The notes below the pieces were generated by a model. That model saw only the letters and a list, made by a program, of their open reading frames with translations, had not been told where the DNA came from and searched no databases. Made by a program: the position numbers and the translations under genes. Positions 23,589 to 34,546 of a DNA stretch of 64,000 bases are shown in pieces. Within the stretch, counting starts at the first letter, position 1. Every line of letters starts with the position of its first letter. Source of the DNA: Heloderma charlesbogerti (lineage: Eukaryota; Chordata; Lepidosauria; Squamata; Helodermatidae); contig JANEZZ010002364.1 in assembly GCA_026122225.1 (NCBI GenBank), positions 372,001-436,000 of the forward strand, in the 5' to 3' direction.

Positions 23589-23927
23589 TAGCCCTATTCA
23601 GTTGTTCTAAAAGTCAATTCCTGAAGGGGAGTGAGGATGCACCATCCGGCCCCACCACCTTCACTCCCAAACTTGCTGGGGTGAACCTGAAGGTCTGAAG
23701 CAGAACTGTAGCTATGTACATTGGAATGCATTTACAGTCAGGCACCCTGATCGTGCAGCGTTCCTGATCACACTGAGCACTATAATCATATTCAGCTGAA
23801 CATGGGTAAAGTTCTGCTTTAGACCTTCCCCATCAGAACAAGAAGGTCAGGGCTGGAGAGCCAGGGGTGAAGCTTGCACCCTCACTTACCTCCATTAGTA
23901 GACTTTTAGAATGAGTGAATAGAGCTA
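23589..23927. mobile_element. Foldback MITE with TAGCCCTATTCA ends
   Basis: The left end reads TAGCCCTATTCAGTTGTTCT then AAAAG. The right end reads CTTTTAGAATGAGTGAATAG then AGCTA. They are inverted copies of about 25 bp. Just inside, the arms continue with partial symmetry (GGGGAGTGAGGATGCACC against CACCCTCACTTACC). No target duplication was found. Confidence 0.6.
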
Positions 23928-24948
23928 AAGTTACCAAGAAAACAAAGATGGAGGGAGATGTCTGTCATACTAGCATTAAAATTTGGAAGAAGAATGTATT
24001 AAGAATGGAAAGCGCTAGTACTGCTTTCAGTCAGTGATGTATTCCATGATAGAAGACCCATCTCCTTCTAAATGTAGGTGGCATTACGTAGTGTGATAAT
24101 GAACTAGCAAGTGTGTGTGTTTTACTCACATATAATTTAAATGCAATATTTCCCTGCAAGCCTTGTCCTAAACACATTATTTGTTCCAATTCAGAGAAAG
24201 CAGTATGTACAAGGACACGTGGTTTTCCATGAGCCTCACATCTTAGGGGACTCACATATTCATCTTTAACATAAGATGACTTCATCATCCAATGAGAATT
24301 ATCTCCATATGTGAAAAAAAAAGAATCACAGATATACTGCCATGGACAGAGCTTTCCAGAAGCAGTTCACACACACGATTGACAGTCACCAAATGATGAC
24401 GCATTGAGAGATGTACGTATGTTTGAGGTAGGCCTGTGAGAAACAACTTCTGCCCAAGTTGAAAAAAATAAATAAATCAGGACTTATTTGCAAAATTCTC
24501 TTGACAACATTCACATGGTTTGCCTGAGAAGGAACCTCCAAATCCATTTGGAATTTCAGTTTTGGTGAGATGTGGTGACAGACAAGGGCTTGTACTGATC
24601 CTCCACCCCCACCACAAGAAAGAGCAATAGTCTAAACAAAACTCTTTTGGCTTCCTTTGACATTCCTCAGATGTTGAAACTGAGAAGGATTGGTTAGATT
24701 CATGCTGAATTTTGCTTTGAGTGAAATTTTGACAGCAACTCTACTTGTGTGTGAATCAGCCCTACATTTACCCCGAGAAAAACTCAGGGTGGAGAAAGGG
24801 GAGCTTCTAGCTAGCAGAGAATGGCTGAGTGCCACAGTAATGGAAGAGATGCAGCCCACCATGGCTCAACAAGCCCTACGTTTTGCTGACATGGTTGGTG
24901 AAGTTTGGAACTCCAGCCTTGGTTGCACTGGGAAGGTCCAATACTTAA
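23928..24948. other. No feature recognised
   Basis: No gene or repeat family was recognised. Confidence 0.3.
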
Positions 24949-24956
24949 CTTGAATA

Positions 24957-25447
24957 TAGGGATGTCACAAGAGTCCGAGATGGGGCTGGAGTCCGGTGGA
25001 CATCCCCACACTCAGCCTCCTGGAGTCCATTCCGTGGACTGCTGCACTTGACCAACTTGGTGTGCACCAAGCTGTGCAAGCACAGCTGTCCTCATTGGTC
25101 TGCCAAGCCACCATTTTCTATTGAAATGGTAGCTTGGCCTTTTTTGTAAATGCTCATTTATGCAAATGGCAGTTTTAAAGGGGCAATTTATGCAAGATTA
25201 CAGGTGTAAATGGACCATTTACACTTGTAATCTTGTGTAAATGGCCACTTTATGGCCACCATTTGCATGAATGGGCATTTGCAAAAAAGGCTGAGCCACC
25301 ATTTTAATGCAAAATGGTGGCTCAGTGAGGGATTTGGTGGATGAACATTGTTCACCAGGTGCCTGTGGTGAACAAGGTTGGGCAGCCAGCAACAGTCCAG
25401 CAATGATCAGCATGTGGCATGGATGGGAGTGAGTTCAGCCATCCCTA
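24957..25447. mobile_element. Diverged palindromic hAT-type MITE, sister of the TACGTA family
   Basis: It begins TAGGGATGTCACAAGAGTCC and ends GCCATCCCTA. The flanks CTTGAATA (24949-24956) and CTTTAATG (25448-25455) agree at six of eight bases. The interior is again palindromic but uses different hairpins: GATTACAGGTGTAAATGG with CCATTTACACTTGTAATC, and AGCCACCATTTTAATGC with GCAAAATGGTGGCT. It abuts the next element at a shared target. Confidence 0.75.
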
Positions 25448-25455
25448 CTTTAATG

Positions 25456-26174
25456 TAGGGATGTCAGAGAATTCCGCCACGGATCTTGGTGAGTCCGAAT
25501 GCCAGTGCATTCGGCCCCCCAAACACTGTGGCGGAACGGCTTGCCACCCCCCTGCCCCCCCGCAGATCCCCCCCAGGACGAGACTTACCTGGGGCAGATC
25601 TTCCGGGTGGCGGCAGCGGCGGTGGCTGCGGCGGCTGGTCTTCCAACCGGCCGCCGCCATTTCCAGTCTTGTTAAAAAAAGAAAGAAAGACGTGATAGGC
25701 TACGTAAAGATTTATGTAGCCTATCATGGCTAGGTTTTAAAAAAAAAACATGACATGATAGGCTACGTAAATCTTTACGTAGCCTATCATGGCTGGGTGG
25801 GTTTAAAAAACAAACAAACCCGCGTACGCAAATGGCGGCAGCTACGGCCGCCACCATTTGCGTTCCTTATTTTTGGCCATCTTAGTCTACATAAATATTT
25901 ACATAGACTATGACGGCGAAAATAAAGGGGAACGCAAATAGCATAGCGGGCACTATTTGCGTCCCTTTTTGATTCGCCATTTTAGCCTACGTAAAGATTT
26001 AGTAGTAAAGAATTAGAACATGTAAAGATTTAGAATAGCCGGCCATCGAGGATTCTGGGGGGGAGGAATGGATCGCCTCCCCCCCGTCGAGGATTCTGGG
26101 GGGAGGGATGGAATGGCTCCCCCCCCCACCATCAACATAATCCGTGAAAGGTACGTCACTTTCGTACATCCCTA
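25456..26174. mobile_element. TACGTA-palindrome hAT-type MITE, copy 2
   Basis: It begins TAGGGATGTCAGAGAATTCC and ends CGTACATCCCTA. The flanks are CTTTAATG (25448-25455) and CTTTAATA (26175-26182). Hairpins lie near 25690, 25752 and 25880, the last of the TAGTCTAC type. A fourth near 25985 is broken up. Between them is a GCAAATGG...CCATTTGC palindrome. AGGTAAGT points out of the left end (25583-25590, minus strand), and AGGTACGT lies at the right. Confidence 0.9.
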
Positions 26175-26244
26175 CTTTAATATATCACCAAAGGCAGACA
26201 AACACTCAAGAACCCCAAGGTGACCCTGTGTCAGGTTATAAATG

Positions 26245-26372
26245 ACAGCCTCCCCAACCTGGTGAGATGTTTGGGACCACAATCCCAGGATTCCTCAGCA
26301 CTGGCTACAGTAGCTGAGACTAATGGGAGCTGAAGACCAAAACATCTGGAGGGTATCAGGTTGGGGAGGCTG
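26245..26372. mobile_element. Foldback MITE of the ACTCCCAT family
   Basis: The ends CAGCCTCCCCAACCTGGT and ATCAGGTTGGGGAGGCTG are inverted copies. The internal segment GAGATGTTTGGGACC pairs loosely with GACCAAAACATCTGG. Confidence 0.7.
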
Positions 26373-27395
26373 CTATAACTACTTACCTGGGAGTAAGCCC
26401 CATTTAACTGAATGGGGCTTACTTCTGAGTAGACAGATACAGGATTTTTCTGGTAGCCCTGAATTCAGCATGCTGGAGGGAAAACACTGTAGAGCAAGCA
26501 AAAGTAGGAATGCAACAGTATGGAACATATGGTTGCTGTTTTTTAAAAAATTAAATACACAGCGTATATTAAAACAATAATTCATAATAAGGATAACAAA
26601 TTAGTAATAGAAAAAGTGAGAATATAAAACAGCAGGGAACAAGGAATTATTCATGAGTAATGTTTTATAAATCTCTCAGTGCATCTTGATTTTATGTGTA
26701 GTTGTTAGTAGTTATGTGTGGTGGAGATGTGCTAAGGGTGTTTTTACTTTATATACTCTAAACCCTGGGCCATCATTTGTGCAGTAAGTGAAGATTTACA
26801 CTGGACGTTCCATGTTTCATTAACTACCATGAGTATGAAAACTGCATTGTCCGTATATTAGGTTGTTAATACTATACTACAGTAATACAATTTTAAAGAA
26901 GAAGCCATTTTTGCTGTATTGCTACCAAGTCCTGAATTCCCACTCCATATTTTAGGATTTTTTTAAAAAGAAAGGAATATACTGTTAGTTGTTCTTTTAG
27001 GAGGTAAATCTCCAAAACTGTAATTTTGGGAAAGAGTTATGAATTATCAATGGCCCAAAGGCCCCTGTTGAAAATCCAGGGTGGTTTAATTATCCAGCCC
27101 ATTGCATTCCATCTCACAGCACCACAGCTTTCAAATCTAAGACTATAAACCCTAGACAGAGAGTAAATATTTTTCCAGTGACTACATGGTTTATACAAAT
27201 TGCCATAAAGTATTTTGATTACATGTCTGGTGATAGCAACACACACACACACATGAAAAATTAAATATGCCAATGACAGGCCCATCTCCAAAGACTATAA
27301 GAAGAAAACATAAAAATGACAAAACTCACATGCTCTGTGCTCTTTCTGTGAGCACTCCAACTACTTTGGCTCACACACAGCCCATATCATTTTGA
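26373..27395. other. No feature recognised
   Basis: Apart from GTAAGCCCCATTTAACTG near 26392 followed by its inverse (a short hairpin), no gene or repeat was recognised. Confidence 0.3.
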
Positions 27396-27441
27396 AGGAA
27401 GGAAGGAAGGAAGGAAGGAAGGAAGGAAGGAAGGAAGGAAG
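27396..27441. repeat. (GGAA)n microsatellite
   Basis: About eleven GGAA units are present. Confidence 0.97.
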
Positions 27442-27559
27442 GGTGAAGGAGGACCTTGGGCTGGTGGTAAAGAAATGACATCTATGGCCCTGTGGGGAAG
27501 AAGAAGGAACAAGGGAGCAGGCAAGGGAACATCAGGGCTTACTCCAGTTGGACTGCCCC

Positions 27560-27787
27560 TCCTTTGGGAGATGGGACGGGGGGACAGGGCCATCCCACCA
27601 GCCCTGCTGACAGTCTACCTAATTCTTTTTTCTCCCCTCCCCATTGACTTTTCCTTGTGTGTCTTGTCTTTTTTAGATTGTAAGCCTGTGGGCAGGGACT
27701 ATCGTCTTTGTACATTGATTGTAAGCTGCTCCAGGAGTCTTTTTTGGCTGAGGAGCGGGATAAAAATACAATACAATACAATAAATA
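27560..27787 (+). mobile_element. LINE/SINE 3'-end fragment
   Basis: TTTTTTAGATTGTAAGCCTG, GGGCAGGGACTATCGTC, TTGATTGTAAGCTGCTCC and GAGCGGGATAAAAATACAAT are the ordered landmarks of a common squamate LINE-type 3' end. The tail is (AATAC)n. Confidence 0.65.
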
Positions 27788-27984
27788 GGGATTTTTAAAA
27801 AGTATTTGTTCACACAAAACAAACCAACCAAAATAAGGGCATGATCCAGCCAATGCAAAACACATGGATAAATCTGTCAGTTTCAATTTCTCTTGGTTTC
27901 TTTTTTTTCCAGTTCTAACTTCATTCCATCCCATTTCCACATCAGTGTGTGACTTTCTTTTTGTAAAGTCTGCATGAAAATTCT

Positions 27985-28372
27985 CATGAGCAGGGCTTTT
28001 CTGTAGTGGCCCCAAAATTGTAGAATGTTCTCCCAAGCAAGGTCCACCTGGCACCTGTTGACCTTTCAGCACCAGGCAAAGACCTTTTTATTCTACCAGG
28101 CCTTCATAAATATTTTTTTGTTACTGCTGCTTGCTTTACTTTTAATGCTATGTTTAACACTGCATTTTAAAATCATAATTTTCTACATTTTGGCTGCTCT
28201 TTTAAATTATTCTGCATAATGATAATTGTTGCTGCTTTTAAACAGTTATTTTCATGTAATTTATCATTGGTTTATTAAATTTGCTTTTATTATGTATGTC
28301 ACCCTGAGAGTTTGGCTATAAGGCAAGTCATAAATTGAATGATCAAAATAAATTTAAATAAATAAATATGCA
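27985..28372 (+). mobile_element. CR1/L2-like LINE 3'-end fragment
   Basis: Broken frames read through GTAGAATGTTCTCCCAAGC and CCACCTGGCACCTG to CAAAGACCTTTTTATTCT. This is the decayed counterpart of the LWN-LP--V-LAP and KTFLF C-terminus of the reverse transcriptase at 18858-19895. A 3' region ending GGCTATAAGGC and an (AAAT)n tail follow. Confidence 0.6.
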
Positions 28373-29084
28373 TCTTCCTGTGCATTTCTCCTAATATATG
28401 CATTTTGTATTGCTTTTCTATTTAATGCACACATTATGTGCAAGGAGTTGTTCCTGATATAATGCATGTCTGTACATTTTCTCACCAGTACATGCATTTT
28501 TGCAAGCACATTTTTGTAGACATTTTACCACAAAATTCTTAGAAGTGTGAATACTGAAGAATAATATTCCAGTTCATATACTGATTTGGCAAATATGAAT
28601 TTGGTAAGTGTTTATCAAAATGCAAACTGAAAGAAATTATTCCTTACCCCTATAAAGTTCTTAAAAACCAGAGGCTTCACCGACTGTTCTCAAAATTCTA
28701 TATTACCTTCAAAAGGTGCACATTTGATGCATCTGAAGAGAGTTTTAGAAAAATATTCACCTTACCTAACGTGTGTGTGTGTGTGTGTGGGAGGGGAATT
28801 GTTATTCCACACCTTTATATACCCCTACTTGCTGCTACTCCTGTTTTCCCCCATCCTACAGTGATAGGAAACCTTAAAAAAAACAAAAAAACAATAGAGA
28901 CCTGACAACGTACTTCCTGGGGCTTTAGTGGGTATAAGAGTCTTAGTAGATCTTTCCTTCCCTCTTTATTAAAATGGATGCTATTCGATTGTACTGTTGT
29001 ATTCATTGTACATACTGAATTATGTTATGAATGCCATTTAGAAGATAGGACAAACACAATGGGGCATAACCCAGTCACAAATAC
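28373..29084. other. Possible old MITE remnants; no gene
   Basis: Stretches with repeated TGCATTTT motifs (28375-28600) resemble the A/T-rich MITE interiors elsewhere. A (GT)n run lies at 28769-28788. Confidence 0.3.
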
Positions 29085-29256
29085 AGGGTGTAACTCCATG
29101 CATGTTTAGACAGAAGAAAGGCCTATAACTCCCAGCATTCCTCAGCCAGCCATGGTGGCTGGGGAATGCCGGGAGTTGTAGGCCTTTCTTGCTAGCTGGG
29201 GAATGCTGGGAGTTGTAGGCCTTTCTTCTGTCCAAACATGCATAGGATTGCACCTT
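29085..29256. repeat. Foldback MITE-like repeat, second copy
   Basis: The left arm reads CATGCATGTTTAGACAGAAG then AAAGGCC. The right arm reads GGCCTTTCTTCTGTCCAAAC then ATGCAT. Two internal copies of GGGAATGC(T/C)GGGAGTTG show an additional duplication in the right half. It is related to 2328-2435. Confidence 0.65.
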
Positions 29257-29319
29257 AAGCATGTTTAAGTTGCAATGCTTGAGGAATTCAATGTATGAAT
29301 GGTCCACCATTCCCAGACA

Positions 29320-29615
29320 AACTTTACTGACAGACCTTATTGAATGTTCCTGAATGTTCTGGCAGTTTGTGGCTTGAAAAACATATCAACATAAATCTAA
29401 AAATGTGTATTTTGAGAGAAAATTGAGAAATGCCATATCTCGGGAGAGAAAATATGGTTAGAGATGCAAGTTTGCATAGTATTTAAATGTGCATGTTCAT
29501 GCAGATTAAAACAAGACACAGATTAATGTGGAAACAGGATGGGATAGAATTATATGAGTAAACCATGCAAAAGTGGTACAGATTAGAAATAGAATGATCC
29601 ATCCATCCCTATATT
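29320..29615. mobile_element. Decayed hAT-type MITE (ATTTTGAGAGAAAAT family)
   Basis: The core TGTGTATTTTGAGAGAAAAT, a CATGTTCATGCAGATTAAAA segment and the CATCCATCCCTA end are shared with 47590-47935 and 52728-53020. Confidence 0.5.
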
Positions 29616-30033
29616 TAAGTTTCACTGATTTCAATGGAGAAATTAAGCAAATGCTTAAATCTCTCCCATACAAGTTTCATTGTAGCCAATGAAACTTAAA
29701 AGTATTTAATTTAGACTGCATTCTGTCCTCCATGTATCATTTATCACGATCGCCATCTGCATGTGAATTGCTTCCTCCCCTTTGACAAATGCATAAATGG
29801 ATGATTATGGAATAAAATCCAAATGTTATGGAATAAAATCTAAAAAAAAAATCTATATGAAGACATGGCAACATTCTTGCCTCACCACCTCAAAGCTTGA
29901 TTTATTAATCATATTTTTAGTAATGCTGGTATATGATGACTACAGATTTGGCAGGCATGATTTCATTCATTCACTACCACTCTTCATTACTTCAATTTGC
30001 TTTATAATGATGGCACATCCTGCTCATATTTAT
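29616..30033. other. No feature recognised
   Basis: No gene or known repeat was recognised. Confidence 0.3.
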
Positions 30034-30245
30034 GGGAGGGGTTGTAGCACAATGGCAGAGCACATGCTTTGTATGCAGAACATTCCATGTCCAATTTCTG
30101 GCATTTCCACTTAGAATGCTCTTAAGCAACAGGACTGGGAAAGATAGCCACCCAGGACTTTAGAGATCTGTTGCTGGTCACAGTAAACAGCACTAGGATG
30201 GACCAAGAGTCTGTGTCAGTAGGTGGCAGCTTCATCTCATTTAGC
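30034..30245 (+). mobile_element. tRNA-derived SINE
   Basis: A pol III promoter-like head is visible: box A GTAGCACAATGGCAGAGCA, then TTTGTATGCAGAACATTCC, then a decayed box B. The body ends GACCAAGAGTCTGTGTCAG and AGGTGGCAGCTTCAT. The same family lies in reverse at 45686-45870. Confidence 0.75.
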
Positions 30246-30350
30246 AGATTATATCTAGCACTGTTCCAAGCTTTTTGTTCTATTTATTTCTGACCATTTG
30301 TTGGGAGTGGAGGGGCAGAAAGAAACTGCACCCCAAAATTGTGGGAAGGG

Positions 30351-30545
30351 GTGAGAGTTTCAGAGAAGTTTCTCAGACTGCAGGGCTTCAGTACTTACCT
30401 TACCATAAGGAGGTGGCTGAGGGCAGGTGTAGTGTCTGCACTCTTTACTTAACCATTTTTTACCCCATTCTGCAGCCTCTCTGGCTTCTTGAGCTTTTTG
30501 AAAAGCACTTTAGAGGACTTAACCAGGACTTCCTCCCTTAGGGTT
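30351..30545 (+). repeat. Dispersed repeat related to 31030-31218
   Basis: TTTCTCAGACTGCAGGGCTT, CAGTACTTACCTTA, ACTCTTTACTTAACCATTTT and AGAGGACTTAACC occur in the same order in the reverse complement of 31030-31218. The family is unnamed. Its TTCTCAG and CTTACC landmarks resemble hAT-type ends here. Confidence 0.55.
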
Positions 30546-30727
30546 TTCCAGTGCTGCTGCTGCCGCTGAGTGTCTAAAAGTTGAGGTGTTGCAGATGTTG
30601 TTGTTAAAATGACTTTTAACAATAACAAAACAAAGCAGAAAATACCTCTCTCAGTTTTCAGGCACTCAGCAGGCAGAACCACTTGAAACCCACAAGGCTT
30701 TCAACCCACATTAGCCAAAGTCCTGGA

Positions 30728-31060
30728 TGATGATGATGATGATGAACATTTCTATACCGCCCAATAGCCAAAGCTCTCTGGGTGGTTTAGAAAGATTAAA
30801 AACATTAAAAATACAGTATACAGAGATTAAAAGCCATTTACATAAAAAAAATAACCACAAACAGACAATATGCACAAGAGAACATATATCTAAAACAACT
30901 TCAAACAAGCAGTCTCAAGCAAACAGCCATAACCGTAAGACAATCTAGGGTTAATTAAAACTTATCATACACTGCCAAACGCCTGGGAGAAGAGAAAGGT
31001 CTTAAACTGGTGCCAAAAAGATAACAAGGTTGGTGCTAGGCAGGTTAAGTCCCCTAGGGG
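30728..31060 (-). mobile_element. CR1/L2-like LINE 3' end, reverse orientation
   Basis: A (GAT)n run leads into TTTCTATACCGCCCAATAGC and AAAGCTCTCTGGGTGG, the inverse of the LINE end at 20040-20095. Further in, a reverse frame reads LAPTLLSFWHQFKTFLF, matching the C-terminus of the reverse transcriptase at 18858-19895. Confidence 0.8.
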
Positions 31061-31218
31061 GCTTTTCAGATAGTTCAAGCAGCTGGAATAGCTACATGGA
31101 CAGAATGAGGTAGAAATGGTTAAATGAAGAGTGTGCGTGAACCTCTCAGACACTTCGTAACAGTAAGGTAAGCACTGAAGCCCTGCACCCTGAGAAATTT
31201 CTCCAAAATTCTCAACAT
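31030..31218 (-). repeat. Dispersed repeat related to 30351-30545
   Basis: This stretch is the inverse counterpart of the repeat described at 30351-30545. It directly adjoins the palindrome element that starts at 31230. Confidence 0.55.
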
Positions 31219-31229
31219 CCCTGAGAAAG

Positions 31230-32333
31230 TAGGGATGTACGAATCCCTTACCTGGCTCCATGCCGGGGCATCCACGGTGGGGGGGAATCCTCGACAGGGG
31301 GAGTCCAGAATCCTTGACAGGGAGGGAGGCACTCTGTCCCTCCCCACGGAATCCTGCCCGGCTGGCTCCGCTCCACGGCCAAGCCGCAGAGCCACCAGCT
31401 GGCTCGGGCTGCCCGCAGCCGGACATCTGGCCGCTGGGAAGCCCTGCAGGGATGCAAATGGCAGCTGTCGTAGCTGCTGCCATTTGTGTTCCTGTATTGA
31501 GCCATGATAGGCTACGTAAATATTTACGTAGCCTATCACGGCAGGGGGGAAAAGCCCCAGTGTACGCAAATGGCGGTAGCCGCTGCCATTTGCGTAAGCT
31601 GGTTTTTTTTCCCCCCTGCCGTGACAGGCTACGTAAATAAGAAGCCCTTACCTGGCTCTGCGCAGGGGCATCTGCAGTGGGGGGGGAGTCCTCAACAGGG
31701 GGAGTCTGGAATCCTCGACAGGGAGGGAGGCGCGGCCTCCGCAGGGACACAAATGGTGTCCCTGCATTAGCCGTTGGGCAGCCCTGGGCAGCCCTGCAGG
31801 GACGCAAATGGTGGCTGTCGTAGCTGCTGCCATTTGTGTATGCTGGGTTTTTTTCCCCCCTGCCATGATAGGCTACGTAAATATTTACGTAGCCTTTCAT
31901 GGCAGGGGGAAAAAAAACCCAGCGTACGCAAATGACGGTAGCCACCACCATTTGCATACACTGGGGTTCCCCCCCGCCGTGATAGGCTATGTAAATACTT
32001 ATGTAGCCTATCACGGCCTCCACAGGGATGCAAATGGTGTCCCTGCATTAGCTGTGATAGGCTACGTAAGTATTTACGTAGCCTATCACACCTAGGAAGA
32101 GGATGAAGCGAATGGCGGCCAGGACAGCCACCATTCACAAAGCAGCACGGACGGGAGCTTGTAAGTGCTCAGTTTCGCGCACCTTTCATGGGGTGGGAGT
32201 GGCGAGGACTTCGTACCGCGCATCTTTCGTGGGTTGGGGGACGGGGGCTTCGTTCCGCGATGGATTTCGGGGGGCCGAATGCACTGGCATTCAGCCTCAC
32301 TGAGATCCATTGCAGAATTCTCTGACATCCCTA
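31230..32333. mobile_element. TACGTA-palindrome hAT-type MITE, copy 3 (chimeric)
   Basis: A perfect 8-bp duplication TGAGAAAG flanks it (31222-31229 and 32334-32341). The ends are TAGGGATGTACGAATCCC and GAATTCTCTGACATCCCTA. Complete hairpins lie near 31504, 31863, 31975 and 32047. A half hairpin near 31619 breaks in its loop, and from 31640 the subterminal sequence (CCCTTACCTGGCTC ... GGAATCCTCGACAGGGAG) starts again. The copy is therefore an internal duplication or recombinant. A 352-residue frame over it is a by-product of the palindromes. Confidence 0.9.
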
Positions 32334-32566
32334 TGAGAAAGAGGCAAAAAAAAAAAAAAAGATCTTTCACAGGGAAAGGAAGAGTTTGCAAAAAAGCAGG
32401 CAGCATTTCAGCACAGCACTCATTATGTCGTATCAGACACTTTTTTGCTTTGGGGGTTTTTTTTGGTCATGAAAAATGCTTAACACAGCTGTATAAAAAA
32501 ATAACCACTCTAACTCACTCAATATCACTTCCATTTTACTTCTCTTTCATCTGACTACATTTAGAT

Positions 32567-33502
32567 CAGGGATGCAAACCCTCTTTCAGCCTGAGGGCCA
32601 TTCCATTTCATAGAAGCTCTCAGGGGCCACATTCCAGTGGTGAGCAGGGAAGAAGAGGAAAGGAGGCAGGGCTACTTGTGAAAGGTGTAGGACCACAGTA
32701 TCAAACATACAAACATGTTTTTTCCCTTAAAGCTCTTACTGCCACTAACTGAGCCATAAGAGCGGCATAGAGATGTGCAAACCCACCCCTGTCCGGGTTC
32801 TCTGGGGGCCTGCCCAGCCCCTGCTCCCACTCACCAGTCCCCAGACATGCACAAGCCCCTCCGATGCTCAGTGAACAGCCCACACCCACCCCGGCGGCCT
32901 CATCAAGCTCCACGGCCAGCATCTTTTGAAAAATAAAATGCGATCACAAAAAATGTGCATATTTGTGTTTGTGTGAAAATACGCATTTTCTCAAAAAAAC
33001 ACATTTTTGCAGATTTGCAAATATGTGCATTCGCAAATATACACATTTCACATACACACATACGTGCATTTGCAAAATGCACAGTTTCGTGCATATGCAA
33101 ATATGCACATTTTTGCTATCGCCATTTTTTTTTTAAAAAAAATGGCAACCATGGAGCTCGACACGACTGCCAGGGTGAGTTCAGGATGCTCTCTGAGCAC
33201 AGGAGGGGTTTGAGGTCAGTCCAGGGACTGGTGAACAGCGGCGGGGGCTTGGCGAGCAGGGCTTGGGAGTGCAGGCAGGGGCAGTTTCACTGGATTCCCA
33301 GATGGAATCAGGCACCTGCACCATCCCTAGAAAGGCATTTCAGTCTTTTAAAGTGGGGAAAAATCTACACAAAAGCTAGGAAACCACCAAGCAACCAGTG
33401 GTTAGGGAGAAAGGACATGGCCTCCAAGGGAGCCCTGGAGGGCTGAATTGGGAATCTAAGAGGACCAAATATGGCCCCTAAGCCTGATATTCTGTACCCC
33501 TA
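32567..33502. mobile_element. Older hAT-type element, interrupted by a second one
   Basis: It begins CAGGGATGCAAACCC and ends near GTACCCCTA. The flanks ATTTAGAT and ATTTATAC agree at six of eight bases. GAGGGCCATTCC near the left and AATATGGCCCCTAAGCCTG near the right are typical inner ends of Charlie-like hAT elements. The middle is occupied by the element at 32768-33329. Confidence 0.55.
32768..33329. mobile_element. hAT-type MITE nested in an older hAT
   Basis: It begins TAGAGATGTGCAAACCC and ends CACCATCCCTA. The flanks GAGCGGCA (32760-32767) and GAAAGGCA (33330-33337) agree at six of eight bases. The interior is rich in ATTTGCAAAT-type and TGCATTTTCTC motifs. Confidence 0.65.
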
Positions 33503-34240
33503 ATTTATACAAAATGCATAAACCATAAAACAATAAAAACACTGGTTTTTTTTCTGTGTGTAAATTACTTTCCTAGCTTCATTTTGATCAAAGATTTAGC
33601 ACAACACATAACTTAATTCAATGTTTTAAGTACATCAATGCAAGCTGCTTTCCCCACTGATGACAACGCTTTTGGCAAGATTTCTCACTTTCTGTATTAA
33701 ATAAAACAATAGATTACTGTTCACATACATCTTATTTCCTGTTGCTAATTAGGGTTTTTAAACAGCCTTCTTACAAGTGTAAATGGATTACATTTATAAC
33801 AAAAAATGTCCTAGAGGTACCAATAGATTTTGTTCCTTTCCTGCTGATAATCTCTTTTTGCCTTTGACATCCTGTGGAATAACTTTTCTCCAAATAGCCA
33901 TTCTCCTTTCAAAATGTCTTATCCTCACTCAGGTGCCATCAAGACAGTAATGCACAGTTGCATTCCCTACAGTTTTTTTGAAGTTGTAAATCTTAATCAA
34001 GCCAGTGTATGCTTTTAAAGCACAGTGGAAAAGCAGTTAGTCAGAAGCATCTATATACCCAAGTATTGAAGTGGTAAGATGCACACACACAACTGTTATA
34101 TTTCTTTTCCATTGTGTTATGCACAGTATGTTTATCCTCCTGTTGGTCTCCCTCTGTCATATATACATGCACATGGATGCATGTACACATGAGATGGGGG
34201 AGTAATCCATTCAGTTTGCATTTACCTAGTTCTGCACTTT
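33503..34240. other. Apparently unique A/T-rich sequence
   Basis: No repeat signature or gene was recognised. Confidence 0.3.
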
Positions 34241-34546
34241 TGAATCACTATACAGATTGAAACTCCATTATCCTTTGAAATTTGTACTTTTTTGGATTTT
34301 GCAACAGAGTTCTATCCAAAAAAGTGTTCAAAAATGTATATATTGGAGAAAATAATGGTCAAAATATACATTATATAGGGAAGATTGCCTCCCAAAAAAT
34401 GTGTATGCTACTAGGCAAAATTGCATACAAAGATGCATGCATTAGGATAAATGTGCATAAAGGCTTACAAATTTTCATGTGAACTTTTTTAAAAAGCTCA
34501 AACTTTGAGAAAAACTAAATTTAAGACAGGAAAAATGGGAAATTAA

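Noticed and set aside
30965..32023. 352-residue frame and many frames carrying IGYVNIYVAYHG or DRLRKYLRSLSR peptides
   Set aside because: These peptides are translations of the TACGTA hairpins, appear in several frames and on both strands because the hairpins are palindromic, and have no coding context.
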